23,675 nt of DNA, from positions 1-23,675 of the forward strand of contig CAYMTR010000047.1 in the NCBI GenBank assembly GCA_964393405.1, in the 5' to 3' direction. Below, piece by piece: positions 22,266 through 23,675 of the stretch. Position 1 is the first letter of the stretch, and every line of letters starts with the position of its first letter. The position numbers and the translations under genes are program-made. Below the pieces are notes generated by a model. That model was not told the DNA's origin, made no database searches, and saw nothing but the letters and a program-made list of their open reading frames with translations. This stretch comes from CAYMTR01 sp964393405. Lineage in GTDB: Bacteria > Bacteroidota > Bacteroidia > Bacteroidales > Prolixibacteraceae.

Positions 22266-23534
22266 ATGAATGAAAAATTCTTACAATACGTATGGAAGCA
22301 TTCTCTGTATGCCACTGACTCAATGGCAACTACTGATGGAGAGAAGCTCGAAGTTATAAATCCTGGACAATGGAACACAGATGCAGGTCCCGATTTCTTC
22401 AATGCAACAGTGAAAATTGGAGAAACGGTATGGGCAGGAAACATTGAGGTACATATTAAGTCGTCAGACTGGAACCTGCACGGTCACGGGAGCGATAAAT
22501 CTTACAAAAATGTAATACTGCATGTTGTATCAGAAAACGATCAGGAGATAAAACCTGAAGGCAGGGAGAAAATAGCAGTTTTCATTCTAAAGATACCGGA
22601 AGAAACTACGAAAAGATATGATTTTCTCATTAACAGGGAAACCTGGCCTGCATGCAGTGAGAGCTTAGACAACATAGAAAAGATATATCTGTACAGTGAG
22701 TTTGATTCGCTTGTAGTTGATAGGCTTGAATATAAGACGGAACAGATTGCAGGACTTCTGAAAGAAAACAAGAACAACTGGGAAGAAGCGCTGTATCGGC
22801 ACCTTGCAAGAAGTTTCGGGTTTCAGGCAAATGCCCTACCGTTTGAGATGCTTGCACGGTCGTTGCCTTTGAATATCATTGCAAAGCACAGGGGGAACCT
22901 GTTTCAGGTAGAAGCGCTGCTTTTCGGACAGTCGGGATTGCTCAATAACCAACTTTTGGGCGACGACTATTTCTTAAAACTGAGGGAAGAATATTCATAC
23001 CTCTATTCAAAATACGGGTTAAAAGGGATGGAAGGACACCTGTGGAAGTTTCTAAGGATGAGACCGGTGAACTTTCCGACGGTCAGGCTTGCACAATTTG
23101 CTTCATTACTTAACAGCAGGGAGTTATTACTGTCTGGAATCACAGAACAAAAAGATATCAGAGACATAAGACAATTGTTTGATGTAAGTGCATCAGAATA
23201 CTGGGACACCCACTATCACTTCAACAATACATCAAAGAAAGCGGTGAAGCACATTGGTGATTCGGCCATCAACATGCTGCTGATTAACACGGTCGTTCCG
23301 TTTCTGTTTTTGTACGGCAAGATCAATGGTAAGAGCCATCTTATGCAGAGGGCACTTGATTTGCTTGAATCGCTGCCGCCTGAAGTCAACGGTATCATAA
23401 ACAGGTGGAAAGAAGCGGGGATAACAGCACAGCATGCTTTTGACACACAAGCGCTGATACATCTGAAAACCAACTACTGCGACAAGAAGAGGTGTTTGTA
23501 TTGTCAGATTGGGATGAAAGTCATCTGCAGCTGA
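22266..23534 (+). CDS. DUF2851 family protein of unknown function
   Basis: The 422-residue product belongs to DUF2851, a family restricted largely to Bacteroidota and without assigned function. The recognised family pattern is the N-terminal start MNEKFLQYVWKHSLY. GQWNTDAGPDFFNA (about 36-49) and GNIEVHIKSSDW (about 59-70) with HGHG and NVILHVV follow; acidic and histidine residues recur in a way that recalls a metal-dependent nuclease core, but I cannot confirm this. A helical middle and a cysteine-rich end (YCDKKRCLYCQIG, four residues from other conserved positions) complete it. No signal peptide or membrane segment is present, so it is cytoplasmic. It follows pyrF by 42 bases. The stop codon lies in the left arm of a weak hairpin. 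Confidence 0.85.
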   Translation: MNEKFLQYVWKHSLYATDSMATTDGEKLEVINPGQWNTDAGPDFFNATVKIGETVWAGNIEVHIKSSDWNLHGHGSDKSYKNVILHVVSENDQEIKPEGREKIAVFILKIPEETTKRYDFLINRETWPACSESLDNIEKIYLYSEFDSLVVDRLEYKTEQIAGLLKENKNNWEEALYRHLARSFGFQANALPFEMLARSLPLNIIAKHRGNLFQVEALLFGQSGLLNNQLLGDDYFLKLREEYSYLYSKYGLKGMEGHLWKFLRMRPVNFPTVRLAQFASLLNSRELLLSGITEQKDIRDIRQLFDVSASEYWDTHYHFNNTSKKAVKHIGDSAINMLLINTVVPFLFLYGKINGKSHLMQRALDLLESLPPEVNGIINRWKEAGITAQHAFDTQALIHLKTNYCDKKRCLYCQIGMKVICS

Positions 23535-23555
23535 AAATAAAACTTACATTTTCAG
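23531..23555 (+). terminator. Weak hairpin at the DUF2851 stop
   Basis: CTGAAAAT (23531-23538) and ATTTTCAG (23548-23555) form an 8-bp AT-rich stem with a 9-base loop that includes the stop codon. There is no T run after it, so terminator activity is doubtful. Confidence 0.25.
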
Positions 23556-23638
23556 AACCAATTTCACGATTCACCTTCTCAAAACTGTGTACCAATTTTA
23601 GTATAGAACAGTAAAGGACCAATAGGGAATTGAGCAAT

Positions 23639-23660
23639 ACCACATTCGTACCACATTCGT
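23639..23660. repeat. Tandem pair of an 11-bp repeat
   Basis: ACCACATTCGT occurs twice in direct succession (23639-23649 and 23650-23660). The surrounding 23535-23675 holds no gene I can support. A short minus-strand frame open to the window edge ends at 23579, but 31 residues are too few to judge. Confidence 0.7.
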
Positions 23661-23675
23661 CCTTTCTCCCTTAAT

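Noticed and set aside
1..23675. CRISPR array, prophage, insertion sequence or defence island
   Set aside because: No regularly spaced repeats, transposase, integrase, phage structural gene or restriction/toxin-antitoxin gene is visible in any frame examined.

Overview
The window comes from an AT-rich member of the Bacteroidota, probably near the Bacteroidales/Marinilabiliales. The evidence is a type IX secretion (T9SS) C-terminal domain on a secreted CotH-family protein, a Bacteroidota-style ClpX (VGY in the IGF-loop position), the lineage-typical DUF2851 and DUF5715 proteins, and several perfect matches to the Bacteroidota -7 promoter element TAnnTTTG. No virus, plasmid, insertion sequence or CRISPR array is visible. 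The content is mostly housekeeping and cell-envelope genes.

Layout. (1) 54-2636, plus strand: lpxK, purine nucleoside phosphorylase and a PrsW-like membrane protease, each overlapping the next. (2) 10425-2643, minus strand: a likely six-gene operon of mtaB, a large T9SS-secreted CotH/lamin-tail protein, suhB-like inositol monophosphatase, an unannotated 49-residue small gene, an LpxL/HtrB-like acyltransferase and a family 2 glycosyltransferase. (3) 10684-11466, plus strand: a single lipoprotein gene with codon use unlike its neighbours, a candidate promoter and a strong terminator. (4) 11623-12369, plus strand: a membrane-anchored DUF5715 (M15-peptidase-like) protein whose stop codon overlaps that of clpX. 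(5) 17627-12366, minus strand: tatC, lptB, tRNA-Leu(UAG), trigger factor, clpP and clpX, broken up by terminators after the tRNA and after tig. (6) 17818-20001, plus strand: recQ. (7) 21334-20045, minus strand: a secreted M28 metallopeptidase. (8) 21390-23534, plus strand: pyrF and a DUF2851 protein.

How the genes fit together. Envelope biogenesis recurs: LpxK phosphorylates the lipid A precursor, the LpxL-like enzyme probably acylates it, LptB powers LPS export, TatC exports folded proteins, and CotH, M28 and the lipoprotein are exported products. Trigger factor, ClpP and ClpX form the usual protein folding and degradation cluster. PNP and PyrF serve nucleotide metabolism; MtaB and tRNA-Leu serve translation.

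I see no clearly novel multi-gene system. The best leads are the 49-residue gene at 4567-4716, packed between suhB and the acyltransferase with 1-nt and ATGA junctions; the lipoprotein with signs of high expression; and the secreted CotH-type kinase-fold protein inside a housekeeping operon. Except for the last 141 bases, where I can support no gene, every gap between genes is under 260 bases.
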